Of a stretch of DNA of 64,000 bases, positions 45,208 to 56,700 are shown one piece after another (position 1 is the stretch's first letter; every line of letters begins with the position of its first letter). A program made the translations under genes and the position numbers. The stretch comes from Acorus gramineus. Lineage: Eukaryota > Streptophyta > Magnoliopsida > Acorales > Acoraceae. The stretch covers positions 275,576-339,575 of the forward strand of contig JAUJYN010000069.1 in assembly GCA_030737835.1 (NCBI GenBank), read 5' to 3'. The notes below the pieces were generated by a model that had not been told where the DNA came from, ran no database searches, and was given only the letters and a program-made list of their open reading frames with translations.

Positions 45208-46170
45208 ATCACATTTTTATTCTAATTTTTTTTTCCTTTTTTCTGTTTTTATTATCTATTATTGGGATTTTTATTACTCCACTATTTTTATTATTTTGTT
45301 ATTTATTTATAATTCTATATTCTTATTTTATTGGGAATTGTTAATAAGATGAGGTTCTGTGAAAAAATTAAGTTTTAGAATACTATTTGAATTTTTTTTT
45401 TGTGATGACACATTTAAAAAATTATGTGAACATAGGCTCATTTTTCAATTTCAACTATAGCTTATATCTCTTCTAGTGGTGCAAGGAGATAGTAGTCGAT
45501 GAGTTCAAGTAGATGTCTTTTCTACTTCGTTATTATGAGAATGCTTCTGGAAGTTGCATGATGTTTTTTTTTTTGGTTTTCATCCCTTCATTTATTAAGA
45601 CGTATGCCTACCGTTTAACTCAAAGAAAAAAAAAAACTATAGACTATATCACTTTGGCCCTATATCACTTTGGCTAATCTCATAGTCGACCTTTAATATA
45701 GTGCTTCTAACATGTGTTTGATCAGGAGGAATACTTATGTGGGATCGTGTCCCTACCCCGAATAATCATTGACGACACAACCAAATCGAAATTGCTGAAC
45801 CTGATGGCCCTAGAGATGTGCCCTAAAGGCGCACGAGGCTACGGCATAACCTCGTACGTTTGCCTCCTCGATAATCTAATCGACCACGCCGACGATGTCC
45901 GCGAGCTCCGCTTTAGAGGCGTCCTTGTCAACTGCCTCGGCAACGACCAACAAGTGGCGGACCTCTTCAACGAGCTCGCGACCGATCGCACACCCGATCC
46001 TAAGACCTATGTGGATATCATCACGAAGATCCAAGTGCAAGGTCACCATCGCAACGACCTACAACACGCATTTTAACACGCCTTGGAGTAAAGTCGCAAC
46101 GTTCGCTGCCACACTGGGTCTCGCACTTTCTGCGGTGCAGGCCTGGTACTCGGTACTCTCGGCTAAGTAA

Positions 46171-47203
46171 GACTATTCAACCATTGAGTGTAGGCGGGCT
46201 AGGTAAGAAGAGTCACAACTCCACAAAAATAAATAAATCTGTGGTTGTTTATTAAGGTCCCATGTTTTCTTCATAGAAGTCCAAACGGTTGAAAAGTTAA
46301 TGAAATAGTGCTTTTCGAACACTATTTTAATTTGTGTGAATGCATGTTAATGCTTTATTTTTTGTTACGTTTTGCTTGGCTTTAAATTGAGGTTAATCTG
46401 ATGTCCATACACTGTTGTATCTTGGATTCCACTCACTCTTTGCAAGTGATGATCGGATTGTTGTATTATTGAGCTTATATTTTGTTAATATCTATTGTGG
46501 CTCTCAAAATATGTGTTATATACATTATATCGTTTTTGTTATTAGGAAACATGTTATATTACAATTTATCACTACTGATCATGTCCAAATTAGTAGGGGC
46601 TTTGGAGGGAATGAGATCTTTTGTGTTCGAGACACAAAAGAACCCTGCATTGGCCAATGAAAAATCGACATTTGAACAAACAATTTTAAACTCTGCATCT
46701 ATTTTTTTTATATAAATAACAAATACCAAAAAAAAAGCATTGATTTGACAATCATTTTTAAAATTTATATTTAAAATCATGATAAAAAAAAACTCATTAT
46801 TTTACAAAAGAACCCTCCCCCTCCCCTCCCCCTCCCAGTCGCTCTAGTCTCAGCTCCCTCACCCTCCCTCTCCTCCCAGCAACCCCTCCTTCTCCCTCTC
46901 TATCTCTTTCACTACGTCCCTGGTTCCAAAAAAAAAAAAAAAATTAAGTGTTTAATTATTTAGGATGTTTAAAGTTTGATTATTTGGGTTGTTGATTATT
47001 TTGATTTATTTGTATCTGTTTGTAATTGGGATGAAAATGTGCCTCATTTTCGTAAAAATCACGTGGAAAGTCTAGATATTGTAAATGTTTATCAGGTCTA
47101 TATAGATACTCTTGATTAAATATATGCATTCAATTCATTCGATTACACACACACATTCTATGTACTTGAATTAATTGAATACATACATTTAATATTTTTA
47201 TAA
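46171..47203. other. 3' flank of copy D
   Basis: 46245-46760 is the shared DUF247 3' flank. It then changes at about 46795 into a C/T-rich patch (CCCTCCCCCTCCC-type, 46816-46920) and unremarkable AT-rich DNA. No gene is seen. Confidence 0.6.
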
Positions 47204-47212
47204 TAAATTTTA

Positions 47213-47964
47213 GGGATTTTTGCATATATATCCCTATTAAATGCCAATTTGGTCAAAATACCCGTGAAGAAACCCACAGTGCAAAAATACCCTTCAAAAT
47301 ACTTTAAATGGGTATAACCGTACCCTTATACCACAAGCCGTGAAGAACCGTGGATTAACTATGATTAAAAAATCTTAGCTCCACATGTACATTGACCTAA
47401 ATGCCCTTATTCTGGAAAAAAAAAACTAACTTCTTCCCTGAAACCCTAGCCCCCCCTTGAATCTAAGTTCTCCTTTCTCTCCTGAAACCATATCCCCCCC
47501 CCCCCCCTTCCATTTGATTGTAGATCGATCCCTCATCGCACTTTATTCATTCGAAACCCTAACCTAAACCCTAAATCATCGGTTTGAACACATTGTGATG
47601 AGAGGTGGTTGAAGAAGACTTTAGATCCATCAACAGTGGGTTTGGGAGAAAGAAGATGAGCTGAAAATTGTGTAAAAAGTGGGTTCCAAAGAGTTGAAAT
47701 CCCCTAGAATTGGTAGATGAAGAAGATGAGATGGTTTAGAGAGGGGTTTGGATTGTTAAAATTGAGTAACCTGATGGTATAAGAGTCATTTGGGCTCCTC
47801 TACCAAAATGAAAATGTAGAATATTAATCATACCGGACAAAACATGACCACAAAGGCACGGTTGCACTCACTTAAATTTTTTGAGGGGTATTTTTGCAAT
47901 GTGAGTTTTTTCAGGGGCATTTTAACAAATTAGAATTTAACAGGAATATATATGTAAAAATCCC
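47213..47964. mobile_element. Mutator-like element, 752 bp
   Basis: A perfect 9-bp TSD, TAAATTTTA, lies at 47204-47212 and 47965-47973. The inverted ends, GGGATTTTTGCATATATAT and its counterpart GGGATTTTTACATATATAT from the right, extend about 90 bp with mismatches. The interior has a C-run near 47490 and no intact coding frame. Confidence 0.9.
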
Positions 47965-47973
47965 TAAATTTTA

Positions 47974-48593
47974 TGATGACATAGTGTAGTTTTGTTTTGT
48001 GATTTTACATACCTCATTAGGTAACAAGCACTGTCATACTTGTACTAATCATTATAAAATGGTTTGAGTGTAAAAACATTTTAATACTTTTTTTGGTGTA
48101 AAAGTTGGGACATGACTATAATTCTCAATCATACAATACAAACACTACTAATATTGAATAAGCATAGATCACCAATAATACAAAATATAAAGGGTGAATT
48201 GTCCATATGCCCTTGAACCAAGCCCCACATTATTTCCATGTCCCTTAATCTTGGGAATTTTTTTTTTTTTTGCCCCTCTTTTTTAACCCTCATTGCCATC
48301 TCACATTTCCCTTCCACATTTACCATTTCCCTCCCATTTCTCTTTCCCTCCAACTTCTCCCCCAATCGACCGAAAAAACATCCCTAAATCCTCTCGGCTT
48401 CCCCAATCAAATTAGTAACACAATTCCCTTCTCGTCTTCCCAACAAATCTATTCGGTAGCCTAGGTGATTACGAAAGCATCCCTCTCGTCTTCCCCCAAT
48501 CGATTCGGAGTTATGAAAGCACCCCCTTTCGTTGTTATCCTCTTCTTTCCCGGTAGCCTCTGTAGTTACAAAACCTCCTCCTCCCCCCCCCCC

Positions 48594-48624
<31 letters not shown>

Positions 48625-49044
48625 ACACACTATAAAAGCCTCTCAAACCCTCTCATTGAAACCCAATACCAACATCTCAACCCTAACCCATCACTGTAAC
48701 CTACAAATGGTCGAATCCTCCAACAAAGCAGCCACCAAGAAGAAGAAGAAGAAATATGTCAATCCGATGGGAGGTATGCAAGTTTTTACCTTCATAGTTG
48801 CATAGCTCTAGGGTGAGGAACTCTTCCTAATTAGGTTTTTCATGAGTAGTTGAAATATTTCCTCTTTGCAAATTTCTAAAAGTCTATTATTCATTTGGGT
48901 TGGCCTGGCCCTTTTGGAGATCTTTTCTTCATTGAAATCTTTTATGTATGGAATTCCCCAATCATTGCAGAGTCCTCTGAAAGATAAACATCCAGTTCTA
49001 TCTCACCATCTTCATCTCAGGTTGCTGCAAATGGAAATTTAGTA
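47974..49044. other. Non-coding stretch with poly-C/AC tract and a possible small first exon
   Basis: It includes a run of about 27 C followed by an AC repeat at 48584-48630. A TATAAA near 48631 precedes ATG 48707, which opens a lysine-rich 22-codon frame (MVESSNKAATKKKKKK...) ending at a GTATGC donor at 48774. No downstream exon could be matched, so this is only a weak gene hint. Confidence 0.3.
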
Positions 49045-50192
49045 TTATTGAGGGGTTGAGCCATGTGAAGGTGGCGATGGAGGTGGCGGCGGTAGCCCCA
49101 TATTTCCCCCATCATTCCAGACTGCAAGAGCACACACAAACATCAGAGAAAAGCATTTAATCTAAATCAAAATGAGTGACATCCAAAATAATGCTTTATA
49201 AGTTACAAAACTTGCAACTGATTCAGGCAACGCTACGAGGTTTAGGAAGATAAATATCATAACAAATCATCATCGGGATCAACCGATTTAATTACATAAT
49301 TCATCCATAAATTTTGATGCTACATGTTTTGTGTCACTTGCCAATAAACTTTATTAATCAGATTGAAGCGCGTAAAATATGACAAGATTCAGCATATTCA
49401 ATTCAAAATATCCCAAGCGTACCTGGTAAGGAAGTCCTCGAATAGGTGCTAAATATCCACCTTGTGGCCTGTTATAGGCACCACCAAGTTGATAATCCCT
49501 GGTGGCATACCACTAGGAAGTTGTCTTGATCCGCATCGGAATCATCCCATGTGGCATTGGGGAAAACATCTGATTCACAGACCCTTGCAACATCTAAAAC
49601 CGAAACTCCAAATATTTGAAAGTCCCCAATGACAAATTTAGAAGTAAAAAGAAGAGAAAAACCTGGCCCACCATTGGATTTGGCATTGGCATCTGTAGAG
49701 TAGTAGTCATCGTTGGCATCGAAGATTGGATGTTTGGGGGCATCCCTAGTTGGGGAGGTGGAGGACGAGGCATATGAGGGTGTGAGAGCAATGGCATATG
49801 TGACGGAGGCTGCATCTGGGGAAAATTTGGAGGTGGCAATGGTAACAAGGGCATTTGTCGAGGCATATTTTGGAGATGATGAAGCTGTTGGTTAAGTTGC
49901 TGAGGAATTTGTTGATACATCTACTGTCCAGCAGCAGCCACGACTGACAGATGGGGTCCCGGTGGAAGTGGAGGTGCTCCCATAGGCATAATAGCTGGAA
50001 GAGGCTGTCTTTGTTCTCCTTGATCGGACCCATCAAGAGACTGAACTGCCAATGGCATTGCAATTCCAACACCAAGGATGGCTCCTTTGTTTCGTGTCAA
50101 CCCACCAACAAATGGTCCTGGAGTAGGCGGAGCATCTGACATGGGAAAACCAGCCACCACATGACCAGCAACGGCATTTGGATCTCCATAAC
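49045..50192 (-). pseudogene. 3' end of a Pro/Met-rich protein gene, decayed
   Basis: Three minus-strand exons with proper splice sites are visible: 50192-49663, 49593-49423 and 49121-49045. The first reads ...[20 protein letters not shown]..., [17 protein letters not shown], then a TAG at 49923-49921 (a single-base change from CAG), then NMPRQMPLLPLPPPNF and MPRPPPPQLGMPPN. The second shifts frame in its middle; the third ends in a proline run and TAA. Low-complexity Pro/Met/Gln tails of this sort are common in nuclear RNA-processing proteins, but I cannot name the family. No upstream exons are recognisable before about 51480, so this is a truncated duplicate. Confidence 0.65.
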
Positions 50193-50199
50193 CTGTAGA

Positions 50200-51484
50200 A
50201 AAGATTAGATGAGGAATTATGAGAATTCATTAACATGGAAGCATAAACAAAATCAGGGTAGGAAGACTTTATGATGAGATAGAAATCCAATAGGAAACGA
50301 ACATATTTTTTTAAAGTTAGATAAAGTTTGCATTGATGTATCAAAAAAAAGTATAAGTACAGGTGAGGGTGTTTTATCCTATAATGAGGAAAATTAAAAT
50401 GCAAACATCCGACATTCCTACAGGAGTAAGGAACCTCTCCGTACACACAATCAGCATTATCATCATCATCATGATGATAAGGCTTCTATCTGTGCGAGCA
50501 ACGGTGATGCAGATCGAAAAGATGAACAGAAGAACCTTCAAGAGAGAGAGAGAGAGAGGGCAAACCATTATTGCTTAACAAAACCATGAACTGTTGTCAA
50601 ACGAGTCCAAAAGACATCTTGCAAACTCAAAGAAAAAACAATTTTAAAAATATCAATGACTTTTACAACTCTAATCAGGTCTATTTATATGCATTTAAGT
50701 TTGTTAATGTTGGATAATTACTAATCTAGATCTTCAACCACTCTCAACAAACAAATATATTAACTACATAAGAACTCAGTTTTTTCATAACTTAACCGCT
50801 CTTCATTCTAACAAACTCTAATAAACTTATTTCAAATCCACAGATGAAATATGTAGTAACAATAAAAAAATCACTATTATAATAGTACGAAGGGATGAAG
50901 GGATCGTGTTCCAAAGCCTGGCTCCATTAAGCTGACATTAAGCAAGAGTTTAGTTCTAAAAAGAGATCAATGTGGCTGGATAGAACTGAAGGGTGTGCCG
51001 TAAGAAAATACTGGTTTTAAAATCTGTAGCGCCAGTTGTTCATTTCTTCATGGGATAGTATGCACTATGCGGTTTGAGAGAATACTAAATTTACAATCAC
51101 TGGAATGCAGTCCTCAAGAGATCATTTTAATTGAAACCTGGACCATCAATGCTATGCAATATATAAACTACAACACAGAACTCATCGCTTTTCACATAAT
51201 ATAAACATGTACTAATATATATATATTGATATTATTCAGGCACAATAAGAAACATTTTAACCCTCCACATAAACGATCTTGTATGCATGATCTGAGTTTG
51301 TCAAACCAGCAAAATGGAGTTTACAGAGGTTCAGATCACAAGTAAAATCTGTCCAAAATAAGAGTTAGGGTCCTTTTGAAAACACATATTGAAAAGTAGC
51401 TTTTGAAATAAAGCTGTTTTTTAAGATGATTTTAGACCTTAAATTTTATTATAATATTTTTTTTTATTCAGAAATCAATATTTA
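50200..51484. other. Non-coding stretch upstream of the Pro-rich pseudogene
   Basis: If the pseudogene once had upstream exons they should lie here, but I see none. A short ATC/ATG-rich palindromic patch (about 50450-50480) and a GA run (50541-50558) are the only features. Confidence 0.5.
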
Positions 51485-51800
51485 AAAGAAGTCTGTTTTT
51501 ATTAGTGGTTACCTTTTGCTTGGCTTTAAATTGTTGTTGTTTGTGGTGTCCATACACTCTGTTATATTTTTTATTCCACTCATTCTTTGCAAGTGATGAT
51601 CAGATTGTTGTATTGTTGTGCTTATATATTGTAATTATCTATTGTGGCTCTCAGAATATGTGCTATATATTACATTATATTGTTCTTGTTATTAGAGAAA
51701 ACATGTTATCTTACTATTTATCACTAATGATCTGGTGCAAATTAGTAGGGGATTTGGAGGAGATGAGATCTCTATGTTCAAGACAGAAAAGAACCTTGCA

Positions 51801-52601
51801 GCGCGTCTATCCTACTAAGTCTTTTTTTTACCCCACCAATCAAAAAAAAAAAACGATGTTTTTTTTATTCCCACCGATCCGGCCAGGTCGACCAAACTTG
51901 TTCGTCATTTTAAGTTTTCGGCAACCGAACTTGGTCGAATAGAATTTGAAATAAAGTTTTTAATTTTTTTTTCTTGAAAACTTAATCCTATGACGTGTAT
52001 CCTCCTTGGATCTTTCATGCCACTCCAAGTCTGAGTTGTAATATAGGGAGAATCAATTATTATTCTTAAATATAGAATATAAGAACAATTTTTTTACATA
52101 AGTGACGGATAAATTTTTAAAAGCTAAATATAAAATGTGTTTGGATCAACTGGTAGGTTTTTTTGTTTTTAAACAAAGAATCTGCTTAACTACAAATTCA
52201 AACGAAGCTTAAAAATGTTATATATTTGTCTAATAAGACATTTTTCTATAAAAATTTGAATTAATTGAAAGTATACCTACTTACATTTTTTCAGTCCCTT
52301 AGCTGTTATTTGGATAAAAGAATAAATGTAGAATATGATGGATAAACCCAAAAATTTATTTGTTTACAAAGAACATATAAATATAATTCTGGACCCTGTT
52401 CAACTAATTTCGGTTGCCCAAAACCTGAAATGGCGACCAATTTCGGTTGCCCAAAACGTGAAATGACGACTAAGTTTGGTCGTCCAAAACGTGAAATGAC
52501 GACCAAGTTCGGTCGACCTGGATTAGTGGGAACAGCTAAACACCGTTTTTTTTTTTTTATGATGGGTTAAGTGAAACGTTTAGTGAGGATAGCCGCGGCC
52601 G
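51801..52601. mobile_element. Mutator-like element in the orphan flank
   Basis: GAACCTTGCA lies at 51791-51800 and 52601-52610, giving a 9-10 bp TSD. The inverted ends contain CTATCCT..CTAA, and the complementary arms extend over the blocks with GGTCGACC and GGTCGxCC. The right arm has three tandem 33-bp units (about 52405-52515), which produce a spurious repetitive minus-strand frame. There is no transposase. Confidence 0.7.
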
Positions 52602-52643
52602 AACCTTGCATTGGCCAATGAAAAGTCAATGTTTACACAAACA

Positions 52644-52874
52644 TTGACTGAGGCAGGGGCGAGCACGGTGCGGTTCGAGGGGGATCAATTGTTCTTGGAG
52701 GAATAACACTGCTTTGACTGAGGCCGAGTGGACTCTCGTCCACCGGGATTGTAAGGACCGTCGTAGATTACTTTATATAATTTTATTTTCTTCTCTTATC
52801 TCTTTATCCCCCTTCAGTCATTGTCATTACAATTTACTTAATGAGAATGCCTACTTGCCTCAAAAAAAAAAATA
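52644..52874 (+). mobile_element. Poly-A retroposon (SINE-like or 5'-truncated LINE)
   Basis: 231 bp ending in an A-run, flanked by a 12-bp TSD, TTTACACAAACA (52632-52643 and 52875-52886). Variable-length duplication plus a poly-A tail is the mark of target-primed retroposition. GGTTCGAGGGG near 52670 resembles a pol III B box, but an A box in the right position is not evident, so SINE versus LINE tail is undecided. Confidence 0.75.
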
Positions 52875-53010
52875 TTTACACAAACAACTTTAAACTATGC
52901 AGTTATTGGTTTTTTTACTAACTACTGAGTACCAGAAAGAAAAAAAAAAAAAACTAATTTTACAACCGTTTTTAAAATTTAAATTTAATTCATGATTTTA
53001 CAGTTACATG

Positions 53011-53514
53011 GAAATAGAATATTCTGAAAATATTCCATCAATTCGGATAGAAATTTAATTCGGAGATGGTATTTGATTTTTTTTAAGTTTACAAGGATTC
53101 CTGTGTCTGCCTTAAATTTGATAGACTTATATAAAATTTTCTATGGTTGTAGAGATCTAAATGTCTTTAACCCAAATATATAACATTTTTTGAAAGTACA
53201 TAGTATATACACACAATAAAATAAACAAAAAAACGTTTCATTGCACATTAAAATATCTTCCAACAAAATGAGCAACATTTTTTTAAGAAGAATAGAAGGA
53301 AAAAAAAAAAAAACAAAAAAACGTACTCACTGGCGTCATTTATGAAGACTGAAGTGTTTAATTTTGCTTTCTCAGTCAAAGAGGGATCTCCGATCTCCCA
53401 ATACAAATACCGTCAATAAACACAGATTTCGTTTTTTTTTTCTCAATCATAGGTCGATCGATCTCTCAATACAAACACTGAATTTGAAAGTCAAACAAAA
53501 GATTGACAGAAATA
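53011..53514. promoter_or_regulatory. Upstream region of the methyltransferase gene
   Basis: About 500 bp of AT-rich DNA with A-runs lies between the orphan DUF247 flank and ATG 53515. It presumably holds the promoter. I cannot place a convincing TATA box or other site. Confidence 0.35.
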
Positions 53515-55450
53515 ATGGCGGATCTGTTCAAGAAGCAGAGGAAGAAGTACTTGGATAACCGACCGGGTTACCCCGACGAGCCCTTCCGATTCATTGCTTC
53601 CAAGACTCCCAAGAACGACCTCGCCTGGGACGTCGGCACCGTCAGCGGCCAAGCCGCCGTTTCTGTGAGTCTCTCTCTCTCTCTATGTCCCTTCTCAATG
53701 TTTAGTAAAAGTTCAATGATTTGATAGCTTTCATAGACGATATTTTGTTTCAGTGGATCCTAACTCTATTTTACAGAATAAATACTTTTTAGAGTACCGT
53801 GTAAAATACAACTTCAACCCAATATTCTACATGTATCTCTATATGTTTTAGAATAGAATTTATCTATCAAAAATTGAATGAAAAATTTCATGTAATAATG
53901 TAATTAAATATGAAATCCGATTGAACAGTTTTTACATTTGCAGTAAACTGTTTCTGCAATCGTGTAACCAAATGGAAAAAATGGGACATCTTTAGACAAA
54001 TTTTAAGCAAATGGTACTCAAAACCTGAGTTTTTCAAAAGCTAAGGGGAGACAGCTTCCTGTATAATCAGTTTTAAACCCAGTGTTATAAAAAATCAGTT
54101 TTATAATCCCACTATCAAAACTGCCTTAAACTAAAAACATATAAATGTTAATAAACTATATCTTATCTTAATAGTTAATATTATCTTTTTTCAAAGTGTA
54201 TTCAATATTGGTCTCGTTTAAAACATCTCCATTGTAATGGTAATTTAACACCGCGGGGTTTATGTAATAAAAGTTATGTTATTTTTTAAAATATATTTGA
54301 AAGAAAAAATAAAACCATCATATTTGGAGGATCATTCCAAAAATGGAGGAAATAATAGTCTTCAATATAGAGATTTTACTTGGAATAATGTTGGAGATGC
54401 TCTTACTATTCATCTGCATAACAAAGCATTTGAACTCTTCTGAATGTCTGAAAAGTAATCTATTAGGCTACCTCTTATATGTATTTTGCATTTTGTTTTT
54501 TCATTGAACCATGCGTTTAGCACGGCACATTCATCAAACAATGCGTTTAGCACATTATAAATCTATGTATTTATTTTAACTCATGATGTCATTACTATCC
54601 ATCAGTCAAAAACAATAGCCTGATTATCTCTATGATCTAAGTGATCATTTTATTTGGTTTGAATAATATATTACATTTTTTATAAATTAAAATAAAAACA
54701 TAATTATTATTCGGTATATTTTTGTGACTATATCGTTATTTCTTTCTCCAATGATATACTTTCATCGTATTTATCATTTACGAGTGCACACTCATCAAAT
54801 ACTCTCATGTGTAACAGCTATCCAAAATCTACAAGAACGTGATCGCCACCGACGTGAGCGAGCAACAGCCCGCGCACGCGCACAAGCTCCCCAACATCCA
54901 CTACAGGCACACGCCCACAACCATGTCACCCGCGGACCTCGCGCGCGCCTTGTCCCCGGAACCGCACGCGGTCGATGTGGTGACCGTCGCGCAGGCCCTT
55001 CACTGGTTCGGCCTCCCCGCGTTCTACGCCCAGGTGAACCACGTCCTCCGCCTCCCCGGCGGCGTCTTCGCCGCGTGGTGCTACACCCTCCCGCTCGTGG
55101 ACCCGCCCGTGGACTCTGTTTTCAACCGGTACTATGCGACGTCAGGCCCCTACTGGGACGCGGCGCGGAGGCTCGTGGAGGAGGAGTACAGGACAGTCGC
55201 GTTCCCGTTCGGGCCCGTGGAGGAGGAGGACCACACGGGGCCGTTCGAGTTCACGTCGAAGGTGGAGATGGGGTTGGACGGGTTCCTGGATTACCTGCGG
55301 TCGTCGTCCGCGTACCAGACGGCGAAGGACCAGGGGGTTGAGCTGCTCGGGGAGGAGGTGGTGGCGGAGTTCGAGGCGGCGTGGGGTGGAGAGGGGACTA
55401 AAGTGGTGAGGTTTCCTGTTTTTCTGAGGATTGGGAGGGTGGTTGAATGA
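53515..55450 (+). CDS. Class I SAM-dependent methyltransferase, two exons
   Basis: Exon 1 is 53515-53664 (50 codons) and exon 2 is 54818-55450; the intron is GT-AG, phase 0, 1153 bp, predicting 260 aa. The layout (LFKKQRKKYLDNRPGYP, DVGT.SGQAA motif I, the LSKIYKNVIATDVSEQQ strand with the acidic residue of motif II, VVTVAQALHWFGLPAFYAQV) is that of plant and Dictyostelium putative methyltransferases of the Methyltransf_11 type, length normal. The substrate is unknown. Motif I reads G-T-V-S-G: the central Gly of the usual GxGxG loop is Val (GTC at 53641-53643). This could weaken SAM binding or be an inactivating change. The GC-rich exon is otherwise intact. No other methyltransferase gene is intact in the window. 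Confidence 0.9.
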
Positions 55451-55689
55451 GTGGGATGATGTGAACTTATGTATCAAAACCGTGTCAAGTTATGATCTGC
55501 CTTGATTAAATGATGTGAAGCTAATAATACAAAATAATGAGAACGATTGATGTGAATGTTTGAGGAATTTTAATGCATGTCATGTTGGGACTTGTCTTAA
55601 TTAACTTAACATATCATATAACATCATATTTTGATGACAGTATTGTAAAAAATATGCATTAAAACTATCTGGTCCAGATTTCAAAGCTT

Positions 55690-56590
55690 TTGTTAATGAA
55701 GGTGTAGTATTGGTCATGGAATTTCTATTAGCAAATGAGCTTGGGAGATATCTACACGGCTATTCTAGGTCTACAAAAGCAGCAATTATGATTAACTTGA
55801 AAAAGTTGGAATAGCATTTAGAATAAAATATTTGAAATTGAATTAGGTGGATTTGGTCAGGATCAATTGAGATGGCCTCATTCTAATAAAAAGAAAAAAG
55901 GCTGTCTTACTACATCAGTTGTTTGGGACTTCCTAAGAGAAAAGGCATAAAAAGCTCCTTGGCTAATTGGGTAAGGCAGAAATATCAGTCATCAAAGCAA
56001 ATAAAACCCCTACATGGAGTCACTATTCGAAAAGCAGTTGGTTACTTCCACAACATGCAAAATAGGTAATGTAGAATCAGAAACAGCTCCTTTGTTCTGA
56101 AAATGTTCTTATGCTGCTTATATCTGGACCATGGCTTTGCAGAAGATGGGATGTATACATAACTCTATTCAGGATTATATAAATTGGTTTTCTTCTTACT
56201 TTCCAGATGGTCCTACCAAATATACATAAAACAGTCCCTGTTGTTTTTTTAATTCCTGGAAAACAACACACATTTATGGGGAAGGTAACCAAGTTGCTGA
56301 TATTCTAGCAATCTGGAATACCACTTACGGAAGCATTACAAAATGATGGTTTGGGAATTCCCTTCAGCAGAATTAGATGAATGGAAACAGATTTGATGTT
56401 TAATATACTGTTCTGTTTTTTTATACTAGTACCAAATGTATCTATAGAAAAGTCTTAGTGATTTTAGTAGGGATGCAGTTCAGTATGAAAGGCTTTTGAA
56501 CATAATCTGAATTCCACTTCCACATAAACAAACTTGTACAGATTTGTCTTTCTTCTTAATACAATACTTTTACCCACAAAAAGAAATACA
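55690..56590 (+). mobile_element. Degenerate LINE 3' fragment
   Basis: Scattered plus-strand similarity to a plant LINE ORF2 end: an SVVWDFLREKA-type stretch near 55918, a zf-RVT-like AYIWTMALQKMG near 56120, and an RNase H-type EGNQVADILA motif near 56280. It closes with the typical LINE 3' sequence ACAATACTTTTACCC at 56560-56575. There are many stops and frameshifts. It sits just after the methyltransferase 3' flank. Confidence 0.7.
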
Positions 56591-56700
56591 TTAGATAGTA
56601 TTAACATTAATGTTAATATCAATATCAATAATTAAAGGGTGTTACTGGGGGGGGGGGGGGGGAGAGAGATGTGATGCTATGGAAGGGCATTAAAGATGAA

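Larger units (their letters stand above)
40590..46170 (+). pseudogene. DUF247 (UPF0481) copy D, five exons, frameshift in the last exon
   Basis: Exons are 40590-40931, 41375-41434, 41519-41560, 43767-44168 and 45726 onward. Everything is open and phase 0 as far as the terminal exon, with the family blocks VVSIGPYHHG, DLFLLENQLPYKVL and LNLMALEM. Near 46033, 17 bp present in copy B (about 38582-38600) are missing and the frame shifts; translation ends at 46076 after ...IQVQGHHRNDLQHAF. The hydrophobic C-terminus, with an NTPWS motif, is still readable in another frame to a stop at 46170. The predicted product is about 398 aa without the membrane anchor. Linker exons 2 and 3 resemble each other. 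Two Mutator-like insertions lie in its introns. It could still make a soluble protein, but a decaying gene is more likely. Confidence 0.75.
51485..53010 (+). repeat. Orphan DUF247 3' flank, split by two insertions
   Basis: 51485-51800, 52602-52643 and 52875-53010 together match the 3' flanks of copies A, B and D (for example 7150-7620), but no DUF247 exon lies upstream. It marks a family member whose coding part was deleted. The methyltransferase gene begins about 0.5 kb downstream, mirroring copy A and the methyltransferase pseudogene. Confidence 0.75.

Noticed and set aside
34715-46170. The idea that B and D are a grass-type self-incompatibility DUF247 pair
   Set aside because: There is no small secreted partner gene nearby and D is frameshifted. 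Sequence alone cannot support it, so it is kept only as a test in the findings.
52306-52506. Minus-strand frame with 11-residue repeats (R/Q-P-K/N-L-V-x-I-S)
   Set aside because: It is the translation of three 33-bp DNA repeats in the arm of a Mutator-like element.
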